Below, piece by piece: positions 24,893 through 33,963 of a stretch of DNA of 44,902 bases; the first letter of the stretch is position 1; each line of letters starts with the position of its first letter. The stretch is taken from contig MEGD01000026.1 in NCBI GenBank assembly GCA_001725355.1, forward strand, positions 27,352 to 72,253. Reading direction: 5' to 3'. The stretch is from Novosphingobium sp. SCN 66-18 (GTDB lineage: Bacteria; Pseudomonadota; Alphaproteobacteria; Sphingomonadales; Sphingomonadaceae). The notes under the pieces were generated by a model. That model had not been told where the DNA came from. It made no database searches and saw only the letters and a program-made list of their open reading frames with translations. The position numbers and the translations under genes are program-made.

Positions 24893-25396
24893 ATGCGTAT
24901 CAAGACCCTGTTGCTGACCGCCATGACCTCCTTTGCTTGCGTAGGCCTTGCCTGCGCGAGCGCCGCGCAGGCCGCCGCTCCCAAGGGACCGACGCCGAGC
25001 AACAATCCTGGCACCTGGATCGGCGCGGACGATTATCCCAAGGACGCGCTGGCTGCCAGCGCGGAAGGTGCGGTCGCTTTTGATGTGGCGGTCGGCGCGG
25101 ACGGCGTGCCGACAGGGTGCACGGTGACGGCTGGCAGCGGTTCCCCCGCGCTGGACGAAGCCACCTGCCGCCTCGTTTCCACGCGGGCGCGGTTCAACCC
25201 CGCGACCGACGCCGGGGGCAAGGCGGAAGCGGGGCACTACCGCAATAAGATTCGCTGGGTTCTGCCCGAGCAGACGCAGCCCGTGCTGATCGTGCCGCGC
25301 GCCGGTCCGTGGATGTGGTCGCGCGATTGCCGGCCGCAGGCGGATGGCGATCCGGCGGCGGCATTGCGGGTCATCGCCAACGCCACCTGCAATTGA
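24893..25396 (+). CDS. secreted protein with TonB C-terminal-like domain
   Basis: This 167-residue product has a signal peptide (MRIKTLLLTAMTSFACVGLACASAAQAA) and then one domain: WIGADDYPKDALAASAEGAVAFDVAVGADGV, TGCTVTAGSGSPALDEATCRLVSTRARFNPATDAGG. The pattern, a Pro-Lys-x-Ala-Leu helix followed by strands and an RARFNPA end, is that of TonB_C domains in stand-alone periplasmic proteins. There is no membrane anchor or Pro-rich linker, so it is not an energy transducer of the usual kind. Two Cys in the domain and two near the end may form disulfides. Confidence 0.8.
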   Translation: MRIKTLLLTAMTSFACVGLACASAAQAAAPKGPTPSNNPGTWIGADDYPKDALAASAEGAVAFDVAVGADGVPTGCTVTAGSGSPALDEATCRLVSTRARFNPATDAGGKAEAGHYRNKIRWVLPEQTQPVLIVPRAGPWMWSRDCRPQADGDPAAALRVIANATCN

Positions 25397-25469
25397 GATT
25401 GACGCTGGAGGCATTTCCCGCCGGTTCGGCATGGACGGATCGCGCGAGAGACACTATCTGAAACGCTGA

Positions 25470-25736
25470 ATGCGCCTGCTGCTCGCCCTTCTTGCCCTGT
25501 TGACGGGGCTTTCCTTCCCCGATGTCGCGCTGGCGACGTCGCGGATGGAAGTGGCGGATTCGGGCGTTTCGGTGGCGGTCGCCACGCCTGCCGCGCCGCG
25601 CGCGCAAAGCTGCGTCGGGCAGGGCGGACAAGCCCCCCGCAAGCGATCGACGGTGCAGCGCAAGATGCTGCGCCTGCCCACGGTGGCACTGGCGCGGACC
25701 TGCGGCATTCTGCTTTCGGATCGCGGGCGCGAATAA
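25470..25736 (+). CDS. small secreted basic protein upstream of secA
   Basis: This 88-residue frame begins with a clear signal peptide ([23 protein letters not shown]). The mature part is short with a basic stretch [17 protein letters not shown], two Cys and a final [10 protein letters not shown]. No family is recognised. It ends 100 bases before secA on the same strand; that gap also contains the secA ribosome site. Position and signal sequence recall secM, the secretion monitor of enterobacteria, but there is no sequence resemblance to the SecM arrest motif. A competing frame from 25522 is only the open upstream extension of secA. Confidence 0.6.
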   Translation: MRLLLALLALLTGLSFPDVALATSRMEVADSGVSVAVATPAAPRAQSCVGQGGQAPRKRSTVQRKMLRLPTVALARTCGILLSDRGRE

Positions 25737-25836
25737 GCCGCCCGTTTTCGGACCCGCTTTCCCCGACCAGACGCCGCGCCGGCACGCCATAGCGACGCGC
25801 GCGGCCCCTACATCTCTCCAAATTCAGGATATTCCC

Positions 25837-28575
<2,739 letters not shown>

Positions 28576-28583
28576 TTGCCGGT

Positions 28584-28616
28584 TTCCCGCCGGCCGGCTC
28601 CATCGTCCGGCGGGAA
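28584..28616 (+). terminator. hairpin after secA
   Basis: TTCCCGCCGG (28584-28593) and CCGGCGGGAA (28607-28616) form a perfect 10-bp stem with a 13-base loop, 8 bases after the secA stop. No U-run follows, so it may be a terminator or an mRNA 3' hairpin. Confidence 0.5.
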
Positions 28617-28690
28617 GCGGGTGCAATTTCGATTGCCTGCCCGGGAAGAATTGGCATGGTGAATGCCAAGGCTGTCCCGGGAGAGCAGGC

Positions 28691-29536
28691 ATGGCAATGG
28701 AAATCAGGCAGACGGGCGTTTTCGGCGCGGAAATCACCGGCGTCGATCTGGCGCGGCTGAGCGATGAAGAGTTCGGCGCGATCCGCCAGGCCTTCGTCGA
28801 CCACGGCGTGGTCTTCTTCCGCGATCAGCACCTGACCGAGGACCAGCACATCGCCTTTGCCCGGCGCTGGGGCCAGATCAACATCAACCGCTTCTTCGCC
28901 GCGCACCCGGCCTATCCGGAAATCGCGCTGGTGGTGAAGGAAGCCGCGCAGAAGGACAACATCGGCGGCGGCTGGCACACTGATCATAGCTATGACGAAG
29001 TGCCCGCGCTCGGCTCGATCCTGCTGGCGCGCGAAGTGCCGCCATCAGGCGGAAACACGCTGTTCGCCTCGATGTACGCGGCCTATGACGCGCTGCCGGA
29101 CTACCTGAAGCGCGAGATCGAGGGCGCGCGCGCGGTCCATTCGGCGAAACACATCTTCGGCACGAACGTGCGCGAGGAACTGCGCAACGCCGATACCCGC
29201 GAGGGCCGCTTCGGCAACGCCGCCGTGGCGGACGTGCTGGCCGACGTGACGCACCCGATCGCGCTGGTGCACCCCTTGAGCGGGCGCAAGGCGATCTACG
29301 TCAACCCGGCCTTCACCATCGGCGTGGTCGGGCGCGACGAGGAAGCGGGCCGGCAATTGCTGGCCGAACTCTACAAGCACTGCGTGGAGGGCGATTTCGC
29401 GACCGAATTCGTCTGGGCGGAAGGATCGGTGGCGTTCTGGGACAACCGCGCCACCTGGCACTATGCGCTCAACGACTATCACGGCCACCGGCGCGAGATG
29501 CACCGGATCACGCTGGAAGGCGAACCGCTGCCCTGA
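28691..29536 (+). CDS. TauD/TfdA family Fe(II)/2-oxoglutarate dioxygenase
   Basis: This 281-residue enzyme has the iron triad His96-x-Asp98 in GGWHTDHSYDEVP and His257 in WDNRATWHYAL, followed by the HRREMHR arginines that bind 2-oxoglutarate. The EITGVDL start and RDQHLTEDQHIAFARRWG block are typical of TauD/TfdA. Taurine, sulfonate, aryloxyalkanoate or other substrates are possible; no sulfonate transporter or oxidation gene is nearby to decide. The ATG at 28691 is followed by a second ATG six bases later. Confidence 0.88.
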   Translation: MAMEIRQTGVFGAEITGVDLARLSDEEFGAIRQAFVDHGVVFFRDQHLTEDQHIAFARRWGQININRFFAAHPAYPEIALVVKEAAQKDNIGGGWHTDHSYDEVPALGSILLAREVPPSGGNTLFASMYAAYDALPDYLKREIEGARAVHSAKHIFGTNVREELRNADTREGRFGNAAVADVLADVTHPIALVHPLSGRKAIYVNPAFTIGVVGRDEEAGRQLLAELYKHCVEGDFATEFVWAEGSVAFWDNRATWHYALNDYHGHRREMHRITLEGEPLP

Positions 29537-29607
29537 TCGGGATGGGCGTGGCGCATGCGGCTTTCAGCCTACCGGGGCCATTCCGAATGGCGACGCGGTT
29601 AGGGGCA

Positions 29608-30021
29608 TCACTGATTGCCGACGGTGTGCCACTGCTTTGGATTTCGACCTTCGCTACAAGCTTGGTGCCACCTATTGCAGATAGGGGAGGCCATCATAGT
29701 TGCCCGAACCTCCTCAACTCTTTGGCAGGGAGCAGTCGGAGAAACCTCCAGTATTGGTGTGGGCGAGGGATATAATTTTTCCGCCTGAATAAGATAGGCT
29801 TTCAATTGATCATTCGAGGCAGCGCTCCCGGCCCATTTCACAGCGCCGTTCGCATCGATTGACACTGTAACTATTGGAGCGAGTTCATCGATTCCGTCTT
29901 TCGCGGTCCCCCAGGTAACAGGTGGGTTCGAACAATCCATGTCGTATGTGCGCTGCCTGTGGTCACATCCTGACAGTCCCGGAACCAAGAGAAATAGCGC
30001 CAACGTGAGACTGTTTTTCAT
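29608..30021 (-). CDS. lipoprotein with ExbD-like periplasmic domain, lower-GC
   Basis: This 137-residue product begins MKNSLTLALFLLVPGLSGC with a lipobox LSGC, so it is likely lipid-anchored. Residues about 45-110 (PIVTVSIDANGAVKWAGSAASNDQLKAYLIQAEKLYP, TPILEVSPTAPCQRVEEVRATMM) resemble the periplasmic domain of ExbD/TolR-type proteins, but no membrane helix beyond the signal is seen. Base composition is about 51% GC over 29641-29880, far below the neighbours. No good ribosome site precedes the ATG. Transfer from another genome is plausible. The identity of the domain is a pattern match only. Confidence 0.6.
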   Translation of the reverse strand: MKNSLTLALFLLVPGLSGCDHRQRTYDMDCSNPPVTWGTAKDGIDELAPIVTVSIDANGAVKWAGSAASNDQLKAYLIQAEKLYPSPTPILEVSPTAPCQRVEEVRATMMASPICNRWHQACSEGRNPKQWHTVGNQ

Positions 30022-30130
30022 CACGAGAGGATGAAGTGCAACGCCCTGTATAGCAATGCCCGCTCTTTTCGCCGGGGCGGTCGTTCCGGACGCAGGCACC
30101 ATAACGCACCTTGAGCCTGCGCAACCCCGT

Positions 30131-30231
30131 TCGTCCTGAGCTTGTCGAAGGACGCGAGATACGGATTGATCTTGAGTTTTAGAGCGCGCCGGGCGAGCAC
30201 GGTGCGCGTCCTTCGACAGGCTCAGGACGAG
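30131..30231. repeat. inverted pair of 24-bp dispersed repeats
   Basis: TCGTCCTGAGCTTGTCGAAG (with GACG after it, 30131-30154) and its inverted copy at 30208-30231 match at 23 of 24 positions and are separated by 53 bases. The single difference is a T versus C in the middle. The sequence is a widely seen intergenic repeat in sphingomonads and relatives. Here it lies 110 bases upstream of the lower-GC lipoprotein gene and downstream of the response regulator gene. Confidence 0.85.
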
Positions 30232-30317
30232 CGGATGTGGGGTCCGGGTGACGGTCCGCCAACCCCTGTTTTCATCACGTGGAGCCCGCATTTGCTCCGT
30301 TTGGAACTTATCCAGCC

Positions 30318-31736
30318 CTAAGCGGCGTTGTCGATGCCCAGTTCCGACAGCTTGCGATAGAGCGTGGAACGGCCAATGCCGAGCCGGCGGGCCACCTCGC
30401 TCATGCGGCCGCGATAGTGGCCGATGGCAAGGCGGATCACGTCGGCCTCGATCTCTTCCAGCGGCCGCAGGTTGCCGTCGGCGGCATAGAGCATGACGCC
30501 CGCGCCTTCGCTGTGCTGCGGGTTGTGGCGCGGCGCTTCACCGACCATCATCGAGAGATTGGGGAAATCCTGCGCGGTCAGCGCCTCGTTGTCGCAGAAC
30601 ACGGCGGCGCGGAACAGCGTGGCCTGCAACTGGCGGACATTGCCCGGCCAGTCGTAGGCCGAAAGCAGGGCCAGCGCGCCATCGGTGATGCCAAGATGCC
30701 GCAGGCCCGGCTGCTCGCCGATCCGGGCGAGGAAATGGCGGGTCAGCGCCGGAATGTCGCCGCTGCGTTCGCGCAAGGGCGGCAGGCTGACCAGCACCGT
30801 GCTGAGCACGTCGACCAGTTCGGGACGGAACAGCCCGACATGCTGCAATTCGCGCAGCGAACTGTTGCTGCACGCGATCAGGCGCACATCGACGCGGAAG
30901 CGGTGGCGCGCGCCGATCGGCTGCACGTCGCCGCGTTCGAGGAATTGCAGCAGGCGTTCCTGCACATGCGGATTGAGGCGGTCGATCTCGTCGATCACCA
31001 GCGTTCCGCCATCGGCATGCTGGAGCGCGCCGGCCTGCCGTTCGAACGCGCCGGGGAAAGCGCCCTTTTCATGCCCGAACATCACGGATTCGATCTGGTT
31101 GCCGGGAATGCCGCCGGCGTTCACGATGCGCAGCGGCGTCTTGGCGCGAGGGGAAGCGGCGTGCATCGCGCGCACCAGCATCTCCTTGCCGCTGCCGGTC
31201 TCGCCCTCGATCAGCACGGTGCCCTGCGTGCGCGCGGCCTTGGCCGCCACGGCGAGCGCGGCGCGGAACGAGGGCGCGGCCCCGATCATCGAATCGAAAT
31301 CAAGCGCGGCGCCGATCTTTTCGGTCAGCGGTTGCAGTTCCACCGCCGGCGCCTCGCGCGTGGTCGCGCTGCGCAGCGCCTGGAGCAGGCGATCCGGGGC
31401 GACCGGCTTGATGAGATAGTCCGTGGCGCCCGCCCGCATGGCTTCCACCGCGAGCAGGGGCGAGGAACTGGTGGTGAGCATCAGGATGGGCAGAGCGGGC
31501 CGGCGGGCCTTGAGTTCGGCAATCAGCGCGCAGGCATCGTCGCCCGGCACCCACTGATCGAGGATGATCGCGCCAAGCTGCATCCCCTGCCGCGTACCCA
31601 GGGTCGCGATCGCGGTTTCGGAATCGCGCGCGATGATCGTGCGCCATCCTTCCCGCGCGGCAAGAGCGGTGATCAGCCGGCACTGTGCCGGCTCGTCATC
31701 GATCAACATCAAAAGGCGGTCTTCGGGCTCTGCCAT
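30318..31736 (-). CDS. NtrC-type response regulator with altered GAFTGA loop
   Basis: This 472-residue protein has a receiver domain (acidic DDE near 13-15, phospho-acceptor candidate Asp60 in IILDQW, Lys110), an AAA+ domain with Walker A GETGSGKE (178-185), Walker B LVIDEIDR (247-254) and R-finger-like LPPLRERSGDIP, and a C-terminal Fis-type helix-turn-helix (MSEVARRLGIGRSTLYRKL). In the sigma54-contact loop, the usual GAFTGA reads GAFPGA, with Pro228 in place of Thr. In NtrC-type activators that Thr is needed to engage sigma54, so this one may act without it. I use the ATG at 31736 with GGGAAG upstream rather than a TTG at 31751. Target genes are not evident. Confidence 0.9.
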   Translation of the reverse strand: MAEPEDRLLMLIDDEPAQCRLITALAAREGWRTIIARDSETAIATLGTRQGMQLGAIILDQWVPGDDACALIAELKARRPALPILMLTTSSSPLLAVEAMRAGATDYLIKPVAPDRLLQALRSATTREAPAVELQPLTEKIGAALDFDSMIGAAPSFRAALAVAAKAARTQGTVLIEGETGSGKEMLVRAMHAASPRAKTPLRIVNAGGIPGNQIESVMFGHEKGAFPGAFERQAGALQHADGGTLVIDEIDRLNPHVQERLLQFLERGDVQPIGARHRFRVDVRLIACSNSSLRELQHVGLFRPELVDVLSTVLVSLPPLRERSGDIPALTRHFLARIGEQPGLRHLGITDGALALLSAYDWPGNVRQLQATLFRAAVFCDNEALTAQDFPNLSMMVGEAPRHNPQHSEGAGVMLYAADGNLRPLEEIEADVIRLAIGHYRGRMSEVARRLGIGRSTLYRKLSELGIDNAA

Positions 31737-31847
31737 GGTCTTCCCGGTCAATGATCCGCGCTTCTGTTACGCCTATCGGGTAAAGACCCTGTTAAGCGTG
31801 GCGATCGTCACGCAGCGGCGCGGAGGCGCGAAGAACGCGGTTCGATC

Positions 31848-31876
31848 TTGAGCGAACGGGGCGGTGCCGTTAGAGA
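31848..31876 (+). promoter_or_regulatory. candidate promoter for cox subunit IV and pnt operon
   Basis: TTGAGC (31848-31853) and TAGAGA (31871-31876) are spaced by 17 bases, 44 bases before the small Cox gene. The match is moderate. Confidence 0.45.
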
Positions 31877-31919
31877 GGCCGCGAAGGCGCTTCGGTGCGC
31901 CGGGGGAAAGAGGTAGATC

Positions 31920-32042
31920 ATGACTTCCGCGAACGACATGAAGGCCGCCGAGGCCACCTATGCCGGCTTCATCAACCTCATCAAGATTTCGGTGCCGGTG
32001 ATCGTGCTGATCGTCGCTTTCGTTATCGTGGTGATCCAGTAA
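31920..32042 (+). CDS. aa3-type cytochrome c oxidase subunit IV
   Basis: This 40-residue protein begins MTSANDMKAAEATYAGFINL and has a single membrane helix from about 21 to 39 (LIKISVPVIVLIVAFVIVVI). That is the pattern of the COX4_pro_2 family, the tiny accessory subunit of alphaproteobacterial aa3 oxidases. AGAGG precedes the ATG. It ends 7 bases before pntAA, so it shares the transhydrogenase message although the oxidase core genes are elsewhere. Confidence 0.82.
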   Translation: MTSANDMKAAEATYAGFINLIKISVPVIVLIVAFVIVVIQ

Positions 32043-32049
32043 CCGGCGC

Positions 32050-33180
32050 GTGGGCGAAACCATAAGGATCGCCGTCCTTCGGGAACGCGCGACGGGAGAG
32101 AGCCGGGTTTCGGCGACGCCGGAAACGGTCAAAAAGTTCATCGGCCTTGGCGCCACGGTCAGCGTGGAGAGCAGCGCTGGCGCGACTGCCTCGATCGCCG
32201 ATGACGATTACCGCGCGGCGGGCGCCGAGGTTTTGACCGAAGGCGCGGCAAAGGGCGCGGACATCGTGCTGGGCGTGCAGGGGCCGGAGGCCGATCTGCT
32301 GTCTGGCGTGAAGCCCGGGGCGTGGATCGTCGCCGGGCTTGATCCTTTCGGCCGGCGGGACCGGGTGGACGCCTATGCCGCTGCCGGCCTGGAAGCGCTG
32401 GCGATGGAATTCATGCCGCGTATCACCCGCGCGCAATCGATGGACATCCTGTCCAGCCAGTCGAACCTCGCCGGCTACAAGGCAGTGATCGTGGCGGCGG
32501 ACCTCTATGGTCGCGCCTTTCCGATGATGATGACGGCGGCCGGCACGGTCAGCGCGGCCAAGGCCTTCATCATGGGCGTGGGCGTGGCCGGGCTTCAGGC
32601 CATCGCCACCGCGCGCCGCCTGGGCGCGCAGGTTTCGGCGACCGACGTGCGTTCGGCCACCAGGGAGCAGATCCAGTCGCTGGGCGCCAAGCCGATCTTC
32701 GTCGAAAGCGTGGCGGGGATCGAGGGCGAGGGCAGCGGCGGCTATGCCACCGAGATGAGCGAGGAATACCAGAAGGCGCAGGCCGAGCTGGTTTCGGCGC
32801 ATATCGCCAAGCAGGACATCGTCATCACCACGGCGCTGATCCCCGGCCGCGCCGCGCCGCGCCTGATCAGCGACGCGCAGATCGCCACGATGCGCCCCGG
32901 CAGCGTGATCTTCGATCTTGCCGTGGCGCAGGGCGGCAACGTGGAAGGTTCGGTGCCCGATCAGGTGGTGGAGAAGCACGGCGTGAAGATCGTCGGCTAT
33001 TCCAACACGCCCGCGCACCTGCCGGCCGATGCCTCCGCGCTGTTCAGCCGCAACCTTTACAACTTCCTCTCCGCCTTCTGGGACAAGGAGCAGGGCAGGC
33101 CGGTGCTAGACGAGGAAATCGGCAACGCCATCCGCCTGACGCAGGGCGGCAAGGTCGTCCACGAACGACTGCTCGGGTGA
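32050..33180 (+). CDS. pntAA: NAD(P) transhydrogenase subunit alpha part 1
   Basis: This 376-residue protein is the soluble NAD(H)-binding domain I of proton-translocating transhydrogenase. It has the RIAVLRERATGESRVSATPE start, the GLDPFGRRD and FMPRITRAQSMDILSSQSNLAGY loop, the dinucleotide-binding GVGVAGLQAIATARRLGAQVSATDVR, and QDIVITTALIPGRAAP. It has no membrane segments, which in this three-gene form are on pntAB and pntB. The start is GTG at 32050. The operon is interrupted downstream by a DUF559 gene framed by repeats. Confidence 0.95.
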   Translation: MGETIRIAVLRERATGESRVSATPETVKKFIGLGATVSVESSAGATASIADDDYRAAGAEVLTEGAAKGADIVLGVQGPEADLLSGVKPGAWIVAGLDPFGRRDRVDAYAAAGLEALAMEFMPRITRAQSMDILSSQSNLAGYKAVIVAADLYGRAFPMMMTAAGTVSAAKAFIMGVGVAGLQAIATARRLGAQVSATDVRSATREQIQSLGAKPIFVESVAGIEGEGSGGYATEMSEEYQKAQAELVSAHIAKQDIVITTALIPGRAAPRLISDAQIATMRPGSVIFDLAVAQGGNVEGSVPDQVVEKHGVKIVGYSNTPAHLPADASALFSRNLYNFLSAFWDKEQGRPVLDEEIGNAIRLTQGGKVVHERLLG

Positions 33181-33206
33181 GTTCGATGGGTCGCTTCCTC
33201 TTGTCA

Positions 33207-33254
33207 TCCTCCCCCGCTGGGGGAGGTGGCAGCGCATAGCGCTGACGGAGGGGG
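33207..33254 (+). repeat. left 48-bp palindromic repeat arm of the DUF559 element
   Basis: This 48-base arm contains two hairpins: CCTCCCCC/GGGGGAGG and CAGCGC/GCGCTG. It is an inverted copy of 33610-33657, with differences confined to the hairpin loops plus the G-C pairs noted next. In the second hairpin the copies differ as AGCGC-ATA-GCGCT versus AGCCC-GCA-GGGCT, so paired bases changed together. Its end, GACGGAGGGGG, also supplies the ribosome site of the DUF559 gene that starts at 33259. Confidence 0.88.
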
Positions 33255-33258
33255 GGGC

Positions 33259-33675
33259 TTGGAGAACCATACATCTCGTGCATTGCGCGCAGCGCGGCGG
33301 TTGCGAAGCGAAATGTCGCTTCCCGAGGTCTTGCTCTGGCGCGTCCTGCGCACGCGCCCGATGGGCGTCAAGTTCCGCCGCCAGCACCCCATCGGTGGCT
33401 TCGTCCTCGATTTCTATTGTGCCCAATGCCGCATCGGGATCGAGATCGACGGGATTGCCCACGATGCTGCCGGGCGGCCGGAACGTGACGCCGCGCGAGG
33501 AGCCATGCTTGAAGCGCTCGGCGTGGAAATCATTCGCGTGCCGGCAGCAGAGGTTTTGAAAGACGTCGCCCGGGTCGCCGAATCGTTGACCGCGCGTTGT
33601 GCTACTATTCCCCCTCCGTCAGCCCTGCGGGCTGCCACCTCCCCCATCGGGGGAGGATTTGAAGAGGCGCCATAG
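33259..33675 (+). CDS. DUF559 (PD-(D/E)XK / Vsr-like) endonuclease-domain protein
   Basis: This 138-residue protein has the DUF559 core: LPEVLLWRVLRTRP, GVKFRRQHPIGGFVLDFYC (Asp51), IGIEIDG (Glu62, Asp64) and GVEIIRVPAAEVLKD. That is a restriction-endonuclease-like fold related to Vsr. I take a TTG at 33259, seven bases after GGAGG in the left repeat arm; an in-frame GTG at 33226 would start inside the arm. Residues from about 118 are encoded by the right repeat arm (TIPPPSALRAATSPIGGG), and the stop is three bases before pntAB. The gene fills the space between the inverted repeats exactly. A nuclease role in spreading the repeat is inference. Confidence 0.8.
   Translation: MENHTSRALRAARRLRSEMSLPEVLLWRVLRTRPMGVKFRRQHPIGGFVLDFYCAQCRIGIEIDGIAHDAAGRPERDAARGAMLEALGVEIIRVPAAEVLKDVARVAESLTARCATIPPPSALRAATSPIGGGFEEAP
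33610..33657 (-). repeat. right 48-bp palindromic repeat arm of the DUF559 element
   Basis: It is the inverted partner of 33207-33254 (reverse complement identical apart from loop bases and one compensated stem pair). It overlaps the 3' coding end of the DUF559 gene, so the protein's last 20 or so residues are translated repeat. The element spans 33207-33657 (451 bp). No target-site duplication is obvious at its edges. Confidence 0.88.
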
Positions 33676-33678
33676 AAT

Positions 33679-33963
33679 ATGGACTTCATATCAATCCTGT
33701 CGATTTTCGTGATGGCCTGCTTCGTGGGCTATTACGTGGTGTGGTCGGTCACCCCGGCGCTGCACACGCCGCTGATGGCGGTGACCAACGCGATTTCGTC
33801 GGTCATCATCGTCGGCGCGCTGGTGGCGAGCGCGGCGGCCGGATCGCCGGTTTCCAAGTGGCTCGGCCTTGGCGCGGTGGTGCTGGCCTCGGTCAACATC
33901 TTCGGCGGCTTCGCGGTAACAGCGCGCATGCTCGCGATGTACAAGAAGAAGGAGAAGAAGTGA
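33679..33963 (+). CDS. pntAB: NAD(P) transhydrogenase subunit alpha part 2
   Basis: This 94-residue membrane protein carries three helices (about 4-24, 36-56, 62-84) with HTPLMAVTNAISSVIIVGA, the conserved Asn-containing segment of the proton channel. It corresponds to the membrane part of the alpha subunit. AAGAGG precedes the ATG by about 11 bases, just beyond the right repeat arm. Its stop overlaps the pntB ATG. The native operon spacing from pntAA has been enlarged to about 500 bases by the DUF559 element. Confidence 0.94.
   Translation: MDFISILSIFVMACFVGYYVVWSVTPALHTPLMAVTNAISSVIIVGALVASAAAGSPVSKWLGLGAVVLASVNIFGGFAVTARMLAMYKKKEKK

Noticed and set aside
25522-25836. An extra 105 residues at the SecA N-terminus
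   Set aside because: The extension is out of frame with the small secreted protein that precedes secA, is Arg/Ala-rich, and SecA homology starts at the ATG at 25837 with a good ribosome site.
29542-29775. A 77-codon plus-strand frame after the dioxygenase gene
   Set aside because: It is antisense to the lipoprotein gene, which has a proper signal and lipobox. The plus frame has no domain.
33181-33675. The repeat-framed region as an insertion sequence
   Set aside because: There is no transposase, and DUF559 is nuclease-like. No clear target-site duplication is visible, so it is described as a repeat-framed nuclease element rather than an IS.
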